A stretch of DNA of 64,000 bases from assembly GCA_030248215.1 (NCBI GenBank), contig JASANG010000994.1, positions 47,104 to 111,103 on the forward strand, read 5' to 3'. Within the stretch, counting starts at the first letter, position 1. Every line of letters begins with the position of its first letter. The translations under genes were made by a program, and so were the position numbers. The notes under the pieces were generated by a model that worked only from the letters and a program-made list of their open reading frames with translations, was not told the origin of the DNA and made no database searches. The stretch comes from Enoplolaimus lenunculus. Taxonomy: Eukaryota > Nematoda > Enoplea > Enoplida > Thoracostomopsidae. This document shows positions 12,621-25,231 of the stretch, one piece after another.

Positions 12621-14449
12621 GCGGAATGCGCACTCTCCGGTCGGAAAGGAAAAATCAGCAGCATGCGAAATCGAAATGAAACAATACTCAGACTTCACGC
12701 ATCATAAAAAAACGAACAACGTCAATCGAAAAAGAAAATTCTAAGCTATAATTCATATGTAGTAAATAAAAAATATCAATAGCCCATTTAAGTAATTCAA
12801 AGATCACAGGAGGGGCAGGTAATCGTACCATCGCACAGACATACATAAAACATCAAAATAAAATAGACATCAAAATTTTATATTACAATTATTAATAAAA
12901 AATACACTAAAAAAAACAAAAATCAAACCATAAAATAAACGATATATCAGCACAAAAAATCGTGTAATGTGTGGACGGCGCAAAAGGGGCTAATTAAGTT
13001 AAGCAAAACAAACACAACAGAGACCCCTATTCTACTAAACCATTGCACGGGCACAATATTATCATACAATATTACCGAGTACATATTCGTAATACATTTT
13101 TTTAAAAAATTACAAAAAACATAATAAAAATAACAATTAAAATAAGAGTTTAAGCGGTACAAATTCCGTACGGTGTCGAAGCGGGTGACTAGGCATCTAC
13201 TCTGGATGTTCCTCACGCCAGCTCTCCCCTCCCCTAGAGAGCACTCCCCGAAACACTTTCAAAGAGCGTTCCTTCTAGGCTGCAACAGGGAATGTTTAAA
13301 GTGACGTGTCTACAAATGCTAAACGACAACAGTAATCTACCCCACCTAGAAGGTGTACATTGTACATGTTGTACACAAGGGAGTCCACTAAGGGCCTTTT
13401 ACGGGGAATTTATCCGCCCCTGCTGGACTGGGCCGCGCGGGTGGCGGAGGACGTCTCCCGAGGAGCAGTAATACTCCACATAATCACTAATATTCTATAA
13501 ACAGATCACTCCTATTTTACAACAGAGTGATCGGTCTTGTAGACCTACAGTTTAGTGACAAACAACCTTAAGAGTCTAACAGACCTGAGACATAGGACAG
13601 CGCGCAAGCAAAGGACTGTGTGCTAGTTACTAACTACCGACAATTGGCAATTGATTTAGTACTATTTAACAGATCCCTGCCCCAAATAGTTCCAAGATTC
13701 AAAATAAAGCGTTCCGGAAATACTTGCAGAATATTCACATTTTGTACGTAGACTCTATATACAGCAATTATGCAACTGATAACATAGAAAATATAAAAAA
13801 ACATAGCAAATCGGAAACATAGAATACTTAAGACATCAAATAGCGTCGTGCTAGAAGTCTAGACGCTATAATCAATGACCCACAAAAGATATCACCCCGC
13901 CACTGAACAACTCCCCAGACGCTCACCTGCAAGTGACCTGTCCTCACAAAAACAGTGGTGCTATCCGAACACCGCCCCACTCTGACCGGTGCAATACTAC
14001 AAAAGTGAAACAACTAATTAAAAATTAATAAAATGAAACTTAATTATTTGAGAAACCAACCTTAGATTGTCACTCTCCATCCCCCAAACTGCCCGTTTTC
14101 CCCTAAACTAAGACCGCTCCATCTCTCTGCTACCACGGCGTGAAAGAGCGACCTCACCAAGTATAGCACTAAATATAAAATTTATTTTCTTGCAGCAAAT
14201 TTTAATTTTGAAATAAAAATATTTAATTTTATTTAAACTTAATATTATATGGATTCGCTCACCGGAAACCACAGTGGGTAGAAAGGTTAAATATTTCTCT
14301 ACTATACAGTTTATATGAGTAAATAATTTTATTAATGAATCTACCTTGACTATCACAAAGAAATCTCTATAAATATGTACTAGCCCTAACCTTGAAATTT
14401 GAGGAAAATTGTAAACTTCTCGAATCCGGCAAATTATATCTGTTAAATC
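12621..14449. other. Region upstream of TTC7, nothing firm
   Basis: No exon, RNA gene or clear mobile element was recognised. The open frames are short and have no family likeness. The TTC7 promoter should lie here, but no obvious TATA or initiator could be picked out. Confidence 0.4.
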
Positions 14450-17400
14450 ATGTCAAAGCTTAAAGGCCAGCGACTTGAATCGGAAATAACGCGTTTGAGG
14501 GCTGAACAAAACTGGGAACGTCTTGTTGAGATATTGCCGCAAATCAAGGAATCTGGCTCTGGGATTCAATATTTGACACACTTTTTGATGGCTGAAACGG
14601 AGCTTGAAAGGTTTGTGGAACGACAAGCATCATTTCCAGTTCCCGATCATGCGAATAAAGATGTATTAAAAAAGGTTGGTTTTGCAACAATATACATGTA
14701 AATTAGTTACTATAGAAGAAATTAGTAATATACTCTAGCCAAACTCTAAACAAGTTTTGTATATTGGTCGCACGAAGACGTCGAAACATTCAAAATTAAA
14801 CCTTCCAATGTGCATTGACTTTGATAGTTGACGTTGATCGTACCCAGATCAGAACATTTAACCAAAATTTAAGTTCGAAATATACGCACGAGTTACATCA
14901 GTATAATATTTAATATACGCACTAATCAGGTCGTATTAGGTAAAATATTTTAAAGCTTGAATTTTGCGGACGTATATTAGATTCTGTGTGTCATAAAATA
15001 CCTATCCATGTATTCACTACAACTCAGCATCATTATAGTTCCGCCTACATGCTTACGATATGCTTGTTGGAAATCTGAAGCGAAATTATTTGTCAGTTTG
15101 CTTCAGGTGAAAAAATCGTTGAATGAAGTGTTCGACAGCAACGACCTTAAATTTGACTTGTCGCTAGAAGCACATTTATTAATGGCGAAGTATCATTATT
15201 TATGTGCTTCTTATGAAGATGCGATAAGTGATATTAGCAAGTCCGGTTTAGATAAACAAACTGTGGATTGGAAGTCACTAAGAACTTTACGGTAATCAAG
15301 CATTAAATGAATTATAATTACAGCGGTTAAATGAATGTTTAAACACGTTGAGAAACTAATAACTTGTTGTTGGTGTGGTAAGCTCAAAACTATACGACGC
15401 TTTTGTACAAATTATTTTTAATAACGTTCGTGCCTTACGTAAGTTATATACGTATGTATAACGTTTAGATTGGTCTGCGAAGCGTACGCGATCAAAGGCC
15501 TTTGTATGGACAAACTGCCTGCAAAGTCATCGTCTAAGTTTCAAAAACAAACTCGTGATGAACAAATTGTGGCAAATTTTGAAAAATCTGCGGAACTTGC
15601 CGTAATATATATGCAAGAAATTGAACGAAGTCAACAACATTCCATGTCTGCAGTTAACTCTCTTACTGTCTCAGGCGGCGCCGGTGGTTCTAGTGCTACT
15701 GCAACTTTAGAACGCAACACCGGATCTTATACAAGTGACGGTTCAGTGGTTAGAATACAGGTTACAAATTTATTCATTACTATATAATATAATTGATTTA
15801 AAAACACATTCCTAAGAGTTATATCCATGCCATTTGAGTGTTTTGTTTGCAAACACGACACGCGAAGGACACAAGTGCTGCTGTGTAGATTATTGCTTGT
15901 ACATTATTGCTACCCATTTTTTGAGGATTGATAACTCTTTCTGCCGAGCTCTCGGTATTGAGTTGTTTTCACTCTGAGGTTATTGGTTCTCAGATAGCAC
16001 GACGACAACGACAGGTTAAATCTTTATTACTGGTGTAATCAGCAAATCTTGTATTGTTTTTGATTGCCCAGTTCCCAAGTTGCATCATAATTTCAGAGCA
16101 ACTGAGCACCACAGATTTTGTATGAAAATTGGGATTATATAGACGTTTACAAAACGGCATGTATGATCTATTTGTAGGTGCCAATAGGTTCAGTTGCCGG
16201 TTCGATGAATAAACTGCCACAGTCGGCCGCGTCAGGCGGTTCTTCAGGCGTAGGCGGCTCTGCGTCATCTGCTGCAATCTCAGCAGGCGCTGCTGCTCAG
16301 TCAGCTCATAGTGCCATTAGTACTGAACGTATCGGTGATTTGGTCGAAACTGCAGTCCAACGTGTGCCAATATTTTATATGAAACACAAAATGATCGACG
16401 CAGGCATTGATCGATATCGCACTCTGGTTCGTGGCCTTGATCGTCGGCCGGCGCAAACCATACAGCAGTCACTAGCACGCCAGCTGGCTGAAGTCTTACT
16501 CCGTGGAGTGCCGTATAGCGCGTACCGGGGCCCGGAAGCAGCTCGGCTGCCGTCGGCCGCCGGACCACTTACAGCGCCTTCTCCTGGTATGTTGAGCATG
16601 AATTTCGACGGCTGTTAACTCGTTTAATGCTGACAAATTTTGTCTTAAAAGAATATTTTGCAGCTCGACAGAGTCAAGGTTTCGACAAGAGCACGTAATA
16701 TCTATATGCAGGTCCGCTACCCGCGCTGGTCGGATGATATTTTGTTCTATTTATTATTCGCCATTGTCTTTTGATGTTTTTATTTATCAATATCTTCATT
16801 GTCTGTGATCGTTGAGCATAATTTACTTTAGCATCAATCGCTGGCCGCTATCTTTATGATCCTACGTTTGTTCCTTCCAATCGTACAGAAGAAGTGTTAC
16901 TGTTGCTGCTGTTATCGGATTCAATAGTTTGTCGGGAAGCAGTTCTGTCTCGATCTGACGACTTCCGTGACGCACGCGCTCATTCGTTGCTCCAAGTGAA
17001 AGCGGTTCAAAATCTGCTCACCCTTGCGCTCTCGTCAATTCGACAGTATCACTTTTTGTCCGATATCTGGGAACGTGCTATGAAATTCGCCTACGACGAT
17101 TCGTATATTTGGTTTCAGTTTGCGCTCAGTCTTATATGTCAGTGCAGGCCTTCACGTTCCGCGTCAATCTTAGCACAATGTTTAAAAATTGAGCCCAAAG
17201 ACGCATTAACTCATTTGTTTGCTGCGAAATTGTGCATTGAACAGCTGTGCCGATACGACGAAGGTATTGCGCTTGCGCAACGCGCCGTCGATTTGTGCCA
17301 TGGCGGCTGGCTAACTGGCCGAGGATATTTGTTCTTAGGACTCGGTCATAGCCTTCTCGCTCAAACAATGCCAACGTTTCGCGAACGGCGGCTCAAAGAG

Positions 17401-20148
17401 ACAGAAGCTGCCGAGTTTTTTGGTTTCGTTACGCTCCGAGACTCAAACGATCACATGGGCTGGTTTTTTGCTGGCTTACAAGCGGCAATTGCTAGAGACT
17501 TGGGTGAGACTTGTCTGAAGTGTTTCTTAAAGACTGAAACGTTTTGTGACAAAATGGTGTTTTTATCTTATGTATACTCTTAATTGGTCTTGTTTCTGAT
17601 CACAACACAATTACTAGAGGTGTGTTTTAGACTGCTACATGTATGTTACAACTTTTAAACAATTATATGCTAGGCGTTAAAATCACGTTACAGGGAGGCT
17701 TGTGCTCCACGCTTATATGTATAGCTTACATAGTGGCCCCGGTAATTGTTGCCCGTAATAATTTAGACGAAGCAACTTCGTTTTGCAATAAATCTCTTAA
17801 CCTGTGTCCTGACCATGCAGCGTCAATGCTGTTGCTTGCACTCATTTTAACTGCGCGCTGCTGTCACGCCGATGCATTAGAACTGGTGACAGAAGCGCTT
17901 GCAAATCATCCCAACCATTTTGGCCTCATTGTTCTACGCATGAAGCTCGAAACTAACATCGGATTACCGTTTGAAGCGGCGCTATCTGCCAAAGATCTCT
18001 TATTGTTCTGGAAACGCGAACCATTTTGCGTTCCCGATCAAGTTCATAATATATCTCAGGTAAGCGTATTCAAATTGTTGGGAATGGTTTGTATCCTGGA
18101 ATTGTGATTATGACTTTTTTATCAATATTTATGGCATTGAAAAGTTAAACGCGTCTTTTCCTAAAAGCTCGACATACGCAGCAACATCCTGTACTACATT
18201 TATACATGGTGACTTCAAATGTATATACCCCGGGTTTTCTCCTGTTTACGCCCGGGTTTTCTCCTGTTTACGCTGTCCGAATACCTTGGGCAAAACGTTT
18301 TTCGGTCCTATTTATTTACGTAACAAAAACTCAGTCGCAGTAATCGCAATTGCGGTTACAACGCGCTTACTTTTACCCGATATCAAAGATTATTGCAGGC
18401 ATGACAAAGCTAAAATAGAATTTTGATATTTAATAAAACTGCAATAAAATTGCTTGGTTTCATCCTAAAATGCATGTTGAATTGAAAACTATTCATTAAT
18501 GCAGTTGTAGTTCATCTATGAGGTACTTTAAATATTTTTGGATAATGTTCATTGTAATTGTATATTGAATAAGAATGCCGGTGTGACTGTAAATTGTATG
18601 ATAACTGGTTGAACTGGAATACCTGAGTCTTAACGTATATCAGAATACCCGAGTTTTAACGTGTGTTTTTAGGAATCAGAAACCAGCGTTCATGAAGGCG
18701 GTATCAATTCAGGCCATCCAGGACGTTTAGGTGTAGTATCTAATCTAGGAAGCACAAATGTTATTTCGCCTGTAGGCGCTGCCGGTTCGATCCCTAGCCC
18801 TGGTAATCCCAGTATAGTAATGGGTGCTGGCAGCCTTGGTGGCAGTACAGGTGCTGTCGCAGTATCTACCAGTGCTGGTTCTCAAACCGGGTTTGGAGCA
18901 ACTTATCAGGGCGTTGGTGGGCCCAGCAACGTTACCATAGGAGGATCGGCGTCGTATGCGGATGATATGGACCGAGTGTCGATATCACTTGGGAGTTTTC
19001 CGGCCGCTAATTCCACTGCGCATATCCCACCTCCTGGAACAACCGGGGCACCTGGAGCACCGTCTGAATACGGGCCGGCGGCGTCGACAATTTCGGATAG
19101 TCTAGGACTGACCGGTTCTAGCTTCCAACGGTCTGGCGCGACGGCTTGGCGGCTTCAGGTACGGTTTGCATTTTTGTTGCAATTAAAAACGTAAAATAGA
19201 CGGGGCGCAGATTTAAAATCATTGGTTTTAGTTTATTTTTAGTCCTCTTATTCTGGTTGTTGTGATCATTAGTCTGGAGGTGCTCAGAATTTAGCCAGGA
19301 ATCAACTATATTTTGGTGAATATTGTCAAATTCCTTGTGTATTATTGGCCGTTATATATACCAATTCGAGTACTAAATTGGCATGCTTAGTGGCCAAAGC
19401 TTGTAAAAATCTGCTTTAGGCAAACACCTGGTTGGAACTGGGAGAGTTGTTTTTGGAATCCGGTCGTTTGTCCGATGTTGATAGCTGCGTTGATGAAGCT
19501 ATGAGTTCATTTCCTAGTTCCCATCAAGCATTGTATTTAAAAGGACGTGTGTACGAGGTAAATTCAACTTATGTATAATTTTAAACTGATGCCATTTGTG
19601 TGAGTTACAATAGATTAATAAGTTTGTTTAATACAGAGTTTTAGTTTTAATTTGGTTATGCAATTATGTCTCCGTATAGTTTGAACCAAAAATTTTCAAA
19701 AAAGAATAAAGGCTTGTATTCGTACACTTTCGTTCCATGGTTTAGGTTTCGGAAAAAACTTGCACTAAGCATTAATCTTAAATGTGAGGGAGCAAGCGTA
19801 CAATAGCCTAAATAAAGATTTTAGCTTCAAAAAAGACATGACGACGCGAAGGCGTGTTTTCTTGGTGCACTCAGTGTAAATCCGCACTATCTACCAGCAC
19901 TCAGACATCTTGCACTGACGTACCATGCCGAAAGGAATTCACGAATGGCCGAAAAAGTTTTACGCGATTTGTGTCGGCTTGATCCACTCGACAAAGATAC
20001 GTGGTTTGCTTTATCAGAAGTGCTCGCTGAATCTAATAGCTTTGCAAGCGCTGTTGCAGCTGAAGAATGTGCATCAACTGCAATGACACTGTCAGAATCA
20101 TCACCAATATTACCTTATTCTATTATACCACGGGTGCTTCATTTGTGA
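14450..20148 (+). CDS. TTC7: TTC7 (tetratricopeptide repeat protein 7), nine exons, complete
   Basis: Exons are 14450-14674, 15107-15291, 15469-15760, 16178-16586, 16832-17503, 17725 (or 17734)-18059, 18673-19158, 19420-19557 and 19825-20148. All introns are GT/AG and the phases agree, giving about 1,020 residues against about 840 in vertebrates. Landmarks of the family are RLESEI at the start, AYAIKGLCMDKLP, TRNA-free TPR blocks such as AMKFAYDDSYIWFQFALSL and RQLAEVLLRG, RTEEVLLLLLLSDS, TWLELGELFLESG and the C-terminal YSIIPRVL. TTC7 is a helical TPR scaffold that, with EFR3 and FAM126, holds phosphatidylinositol 4-kinase III alpha at the plasma membrane. Extra length comes from Gly/Ser-rich inserts encoded by exons 3-4 and exon 7. 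The start is the first Met in frame and matches the family start. The exon 6 acceptor is ambiguous by nine bases. Confidence 0.95.
18226..18271. repeat. Short direct repeat in TTC7 intron 6
   Basis: CCCGGGTTTTCTCCTGTTTA occurs twice in tandem with a period of about 23 bases. Confidence 0.8.
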
Positions 20149-21389
20149 TTGACAAGAACAACGCACTTAAAATATTAAATATTTAAATAGACAAACATAT
20201 TATTTTGTGTTTGGAACGGATTTTTATACGGTATATAATTCCACTTGTCTTGTATGCATGAAATTTATCTAGAGTTAAGGTCGGGATTTGAATCTTTTGT
20301 GTTATCGGAAACTTGAAACGGAGTTACGTTATTTTTGACCTGAGAAGCCTGATTATACTGGTTATGTAGCAAAATTTGTTATCACAAACAGTAGAGTTAA
20401 GTATTTGATGGTTTTCATGCAGAGAAGAAAATGCGTCCGGAAACATTACTTTAAAAAGCGTCTGCCTGTTATTAGATACTAATTGATGCTGATTTTAGGT
20501 AATAATATATGTTGCTTGGCGTGTGATTTTTCATTCGCTAAAATAAAACATTCGGTGGGTTTTGGCAAAACCTGCGGTGGGTTTTTGCGAAATATTCCCA
20601 TTCCCATACAGTACCAAAAAGACTCGCTCCTTAATTAAGTCTTATCTCTTGTATTCGTTCTGCTTTGGTTCGTAGTTGTATGTGTCTTCGCGGCCACTGC
20701 GAATGTTATTGCGATACCTATACAAAAAACCAACGGCATATTTTCTGCTTGATGTGACGAACAGTTTGTGCAGAGTTTATAAACAATTTTCGGCAACTGT
20801 TGCTTAAGTACTTCGCCTGTTTCACCAGTGCCTGTTATGCCACCACTGTCGCAGTTTGACTATTCACATTGGCGTTTCTTTGATGTTTAAGTAGTTTAGT
20901 CGTTTAAATTTATTGCTATGCTTTAAAGCCCCACAAATTTAATAACGTAATATCGGAAATATACTAAAATAATTTGCGATTTTATTTTTAAATCATGAGC
21001 GGCATGCAGCATTTTTGATGGTTGCATATCTAGGACTTTGTTAAGTTAACTTCTCAAAATTATGTTTGTGCTGATCACGATAGTGGCAGCTAGCACGACG
21101 TCATTTTCTGTCTACAATTGAGCATGCCTATGCTCACCGGTCTTTTTACAATGTTACAGAAAAAAGACTCGCATCCAAATTTCTGCCAGATTTCGGCAGA
21201 ATTTTGATCAACTCAAACAAAAATTTATACGTAACTTGCAGGGTGTAAACGGATAATAAAAATAACACAAACGGGTAGTGGTCAAAATAAATAAAACGGA
21301 TATATTGAAATAAAAAAGGTTTCAAATATATTTTATTCATTCTTTGCCTGAGTGATCGGTTAGCCCACCCTTAGCCGTCGTTTGCCCAA
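20149..21389. other. Region downstream of TTC7, nothing recognised
   Basis: AT-rich sequence without a recognisable gene. A short direct repeat of a GGTGGGTTTT-like word is seen at about 20552-20590. Confidence 0.4.
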
Positions 21390-21520
21390 AAATGCTTGCA
21401 TTTTGAAAGTTTTTGCATATTTGGCCTTCTGATGACATCCTCTGATCATTCCATGCCCAAATCTGAATTTTTGAAAAATTCTATTATCATGCCACAAGTT
21501 CAGCCCCCTGGGACCCAAAA
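21390..21520 (+). repeat. Dispersed repeat, copy A
   Basis: Contains the words TTTGCATATTTG and TGATCATTCCATGCCCAAAT. The same order of words is found inverted at about 28960-29060 and in plus orientation at about 57590-57690, with a weaker copy near 37230-37300. No coding sense. Confidence 0.6.
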
Positions 21521-21749
21521 ATTTGTTTTCGAAAAGTTAGACAAATTATATATCACTGATTCGTTAGGAAGACGTCTGATTGGGAAACATTTAACAATAT
21601 TTGTCTCAGCTCCGCAATCTGTGTCAAAAGGTGTATAATTTGTGTAATTTTTCGACAAACATTTTGAGTCCAGTGGAGTATTAAATTGGGTCCTTAACCG
21701 TTTCTCATATGAATATTTTCTATTTCCCCTGAGACATACTTTTATTATA

Positions 21750-21803
21750 GGATTCGATCTCCAGTGACTGGAGTGGGAGCCGTATACCATCACCACTCAG
21801 CTA
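21750..21803 (-). repeat. tRNA-like pol III box pair (SINE head or tRNA relic)
   Basis: On the minus strand a box A-like TAGCTGAGTGGTGATGG (21803-21787) is followed about 28 bases later by a box B-like GATCGAATCC (21759-21750), which fits the GWTCRANNC consensus. A full cloverleaf could not be drawn by eye, so a tRNA-derived element is more likely than a working tRNA gene. Confidence 0.4.
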
Positions 21804-22019
21804 TAGGAGCTTGACGCTGGAGCCCGAAGGGGCTCTCACGTCTTGCGGTGATTTAGTACTATGTATACGTGTTGCAATTGTTGGCCCATGTATAGATCAG
21901 GGGCTTCCACTTTTCCAGGGTGGAAAACTTACGACCAGGAGTGCATTGCAGCCACTCCTGCATGACGACCTGATTTTTCACTGGTTCGTAGGAAAAATCG
22001 CGGGCATAGGTTTTGCTGT

Positions 22020-22600
22020 GGAAAAGTGGAAAATTCATAAGCCTGCATATTCCCTGGTTCGGTAGGGAAAATCTGTAGTGTAAAGTTTGTTTGGAAAACG
22101 GGAAAAGTGGAAAATTTAAAAGCTTACATTATTCCTGGGTTGGTAGGGAAAATTTGAAGCATAGGTTTTGGTTGGAAAACGGGAAAAATGGAAAATTTGA
22201 ACGCCTTGATTTTCCCTTGGTTGGTAGGGAAAATCTGTAGTGTAAAAGTTTGTTTGGAAAACGGGAAAGGTGGAAATTTTAAAAGCTTACATTATTCCTG
22301 GCTTGGTAGGGAAAATTTGAAGCATAGGTTGTGGTTGGAAAACGGGAAAAGTGGAAAATTTAAACGCCTAGATTTTCCCTTGGTTGGTAGGGAAAATCTG
22401 CAGCATAGGTTTCGGTTGGAAAACGGGAAAATTGGAAAATTTAAACGCCTAAATTTACCCTGGGTTGGTAGGAAAATTCTGAAGCATTGGTTTTATTTTT
22501 AAAACGGGAAAAGTTGAAAATTCCTTCCCCGAAATCTAAAGCATAGGTTTTGTTTGGAAAATGGGAAAGTAGAAAATTCCAATGGAACGATTTAACAACA
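22020..22600 (-). repeat. 81-bp satellite, left short array (inverted)
   Basis: About seven degenerate units of the satellite, in opposite orientation to the array at 25232-28740. Typical words are GGTAGGGAAAATCTG and TGGAAAACGGGAAAA. The frames across it are repeat artefacts. Confidence 0.9.
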
Positions 22601-22937
22601 CAGCAGATATTTGCTAAAATTAACAAGTTAAATATCATTTCAACGACCTGATTTCACCTCGCCTGCGGCATCATCTCCGGTTCCGGCTACTTTTGATTTT
22701 TCACCTCCGGTTGCATCCTACAAACTAACGGGCAATATATTTCGACACTGGTCAAAACAAGAAACCGCGGAGCGGAACAGTGCAATGAACAAAATCTACT
22801 TTACACAGTTAAACCTAAATGAGCAGAGCATTTACCCGAAATAATACATTACTATTAAATATATCAGATTATAATAGTCCCAGCACAAGATTGGTCAAAA
22901 CAAGATACCACCGAGTGACCCAGTATTATGAGAACAT

Positions 22938-22945
22938 AAGTTTGT
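22938..22945. other. Target site duplication of the Merlin element
   Basis: AAGTTTGT occurs here and again at 25093-25100, immediately outside the two inverted ends. An 8-bp duplication is usual for Merlin. Confidence 0.9.
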
Positions 22946-23202
22946 GGCAAAGGTACGGAATATCGACCCCCCTAGGATTTCATTAAAAACCACCCTATCC
23001 GACATAGTTTTATCCGCTGAGTTCAAAAATGTCATCCGCATCTCTGCACGACGTCCGGTTCTTTAGTTATGGCAACCGGAATTTCCGCCTATTTAATACA
23101 CACAGTACACAATACTGAACGCACTTAACTGTACATATGTATATGTATAGCACATAGCTGTAGTATATCTACAGAAAATCAAGTTTCTTTAGTGGTTAGC
23201 TA

Positions 23203-23270
23203 TTGGCTTGATCGGTTAAACGTTTGGTTTTCCGAACCTTTAGCACCTGTTGGGTCAAGGGATCGATTCC
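23203..23270 (+). promoter_or_regulatory. tRNA-like pol III boxes inside the Merlin left arm
   Basis: Box A-like TGGCTTGATCGG (23203-23214) is followed by box B-like GATCGATTCC (23261-23270). The same segment lies inverted in the right arm at about 24768-24835. Whether it is transcribed is unknown. Confidence 0.4.
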
Positions 23271-23501
23271 ATCCTGAGAATAAGTTTTTCTCAATTTTTT
23301 TCTTTATTTTAAGATTTATCGCCTTATATTGCAATAAAAAGATAAAATATCAATTTCAAACGATTCCAATTAAAAAAATGAAGTATATGTTTCATGATTT
23401 CTTTGACGTTTCCAATGAAAAGAACAATAGCTTTTCAATTGTTTTCAATGGTGATCAGGACCATGGTAGATTTGGCACTATTTCTGTTCACTTAGCTAAG
23501 A

Positions 23502-24664
23502 ATGGCTTTTTTCCCGCGCTATCCCGAGGTTTTCCGAATCGAAACCATGGACGATTTGTATTTGATTTTACGTGACACAAGGTCTGTTATCGAGATGCTT
23601 GCCGAAATTGACGTGCTAAAGCAACGCACTTGCTGTCGGGTTCGCTCAAGAATCGGAGAATCTGAAGTAAATTTGGTTTTTTGCGCAATTTGGGTTTAGA
23701 GTTACAATTTTGGCGGTATATAATGTTGTCTACTGTTAGAAGTTCGTACGGGATCTTGCTCGCTCCGCTCGCAATGTTATTTAATTACTGTTCTGTCGCG
23801 ATTCACGGTTGCTATCAGAGGTGACATTCGTTACATGAGTAGCCCAAACGATAAAATACAAAATGCGAAACTTCCCTACGAGGGTTGATGCCTGAAACCT
23901 CTATATTTTAGGAATTTAATGATGGTTACGTCTGGCGTTGTCCACGGTGTCGCTCGCGAGCTTCTGTACGTTCAGCATCTGTGTTTGAAAATTCGAACCT
24001 TAGCTTAGACAATTTGCTACTCATTTTATTCTACTGGTCGCATAAAACTCCTGTGTGCAATGCGTCTAGTTTGTCCGGAATTCGAAAAGCTACGCTCATT
24101 CAGTGGTAGAACAGATTCAGGGAACTTTGCAGTACGGAGCTACTGAATTCGCCTGATCTTTTTCGATTTGGCGGTCCGGGTGTTATCGTGCAAGTAGACG
24201 AGAGTGTTGTGGCTCGTAGAAAATACCAACGTGGAAGACTAGTGCCATGTCAGTGGGTCCTAGGCATTTATGACACAACCCAGTGTCGCGGTTTCATTCA
24301 TCTTGTGGACCGTAGGGACACACAGACACTTATTCCTATTGTTCAAAACTTCGTGTTACCAGGCACAACTATTTGGACAGATGAGTGGGCCGCATACAGA
24401 GGACTTGGTAATCTTCCCGGTGTCAACCCGCCGTATATTCACCAAACAGTTAACCACTCACGCAATTTTGTCGATCCCACAACAGGAACGTGCACAAATG
24501 CAGTTGAAAGCTACTGGAGCCGCATGAAAAGATTAACGCGATACGCCGGTTGCAGAGAAATGATACCTAATCTTTGTGATGAATTTATGTGGAGGGAACG
24601 ATTTGGACAAAGGGGAAATGGACCCTGGCGAAATATGTTATTGTGCTTAGCGCGCTACGCGTAA
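23502..24664 (+). CDS. Merlin transposase (ISXO2-like DDE), one nonsense codon
   Basis: Two exons are likely: 23502-23666 and 23912-24664 (intron with GTAAAT donor and TATTTTAG acceptor), about 305 codons, the normal Merlin length. Exon 2 begins with a zinc-ribbon-like WRCPRCRS. The DDE catalytic residues are visible in VQVDES, IWTDEWAAY and NAVESYWSRMK; TVNHSRNFVDP between the last two is typical of the family. The enzyme would cut and paste the element by binding its inverted ends. An in-frame TAG at 24107-24109, after LIQW, replaces what is usually a Tyr or similar residue, so this copy is probably inactive or relies on read-through. From 24188 the frame is open to the stop. Confidence 0.88.
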
Positions 24665-25231
24665 TGATATCTTGGAGTTTGAAATTGATATTTTATTTTT
24701 TTATTGCAATATAAGGCGATAAATCTTAAAATAAAGAAAAAAATTGAGAAAAACTTATTCTCAGGATGGAATCGATCCCTTGACCCAACAGGTGCTAAAG
24801 GTTCGGAAAACCAAACGTTTAACCGATCAAGCCAATAGCTAACCACTAAAGAAACTTGATTTTTTGTAGATATACTACAGCTATGTGCTGTACATATACA
24901 TATGTACAGTTAAGTGCGTTCAGTATTGTGTATTGTGTGTATTAAATAGGCGGAAATTCCGGTTGCCATAACTAAAGAACCGGACGTCGCGCAGAGATGC
25001 GGATGACATTTTTGAACTCAGCGGATAAAACTATGTCGGATAGGGTGGTTTTTAATGAAATCATAGGGGGGTCGATATTCCGTACCTTCGCCAAGTTTGT
25101 TAACAAAGTCGACGCTTTGAGTGACGCCTTAAGGTTGTAAAAAAGTTTTAATTTGTTTTAAAGACGTTGTTGGCTATGACCGGAAAGCCGAGGAAACATA
25201 CATATATATATCAAATTTGGTCGTCACTGAC

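Larger units (their letters stand above)
22946..25092 (+). mobile_element. Merlin DNA transposon, full length
   Basis: A 2,147-bp element with long inverted ends of about 416 bp (22946-23361 and 24677-25092) starting GGC[A/G]AAGGTACGG. It has an 8-bp target duplication, AAGTTTGT, and one transposase gene of the Merlin/IS1016 family. The arms are very similar, so the insertion is fairly young. Each arm carries a tRNA-like segment with a box B that fits the pol III consensus. It splits element A. Confidence 0.92.

Noticed and set aside
22188-22502. Frame with repeated LENGKSGKFK-like peptides
   Set aside because: It is the inverted copy of the same 81-bp satellite.
23192-23575. Open frame in the left arm of the Merlin element
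   Set aside because: It overlaps the inverted repeat (the same peptide appears in the right arm on the other strand) and the true transposase uses another frame.
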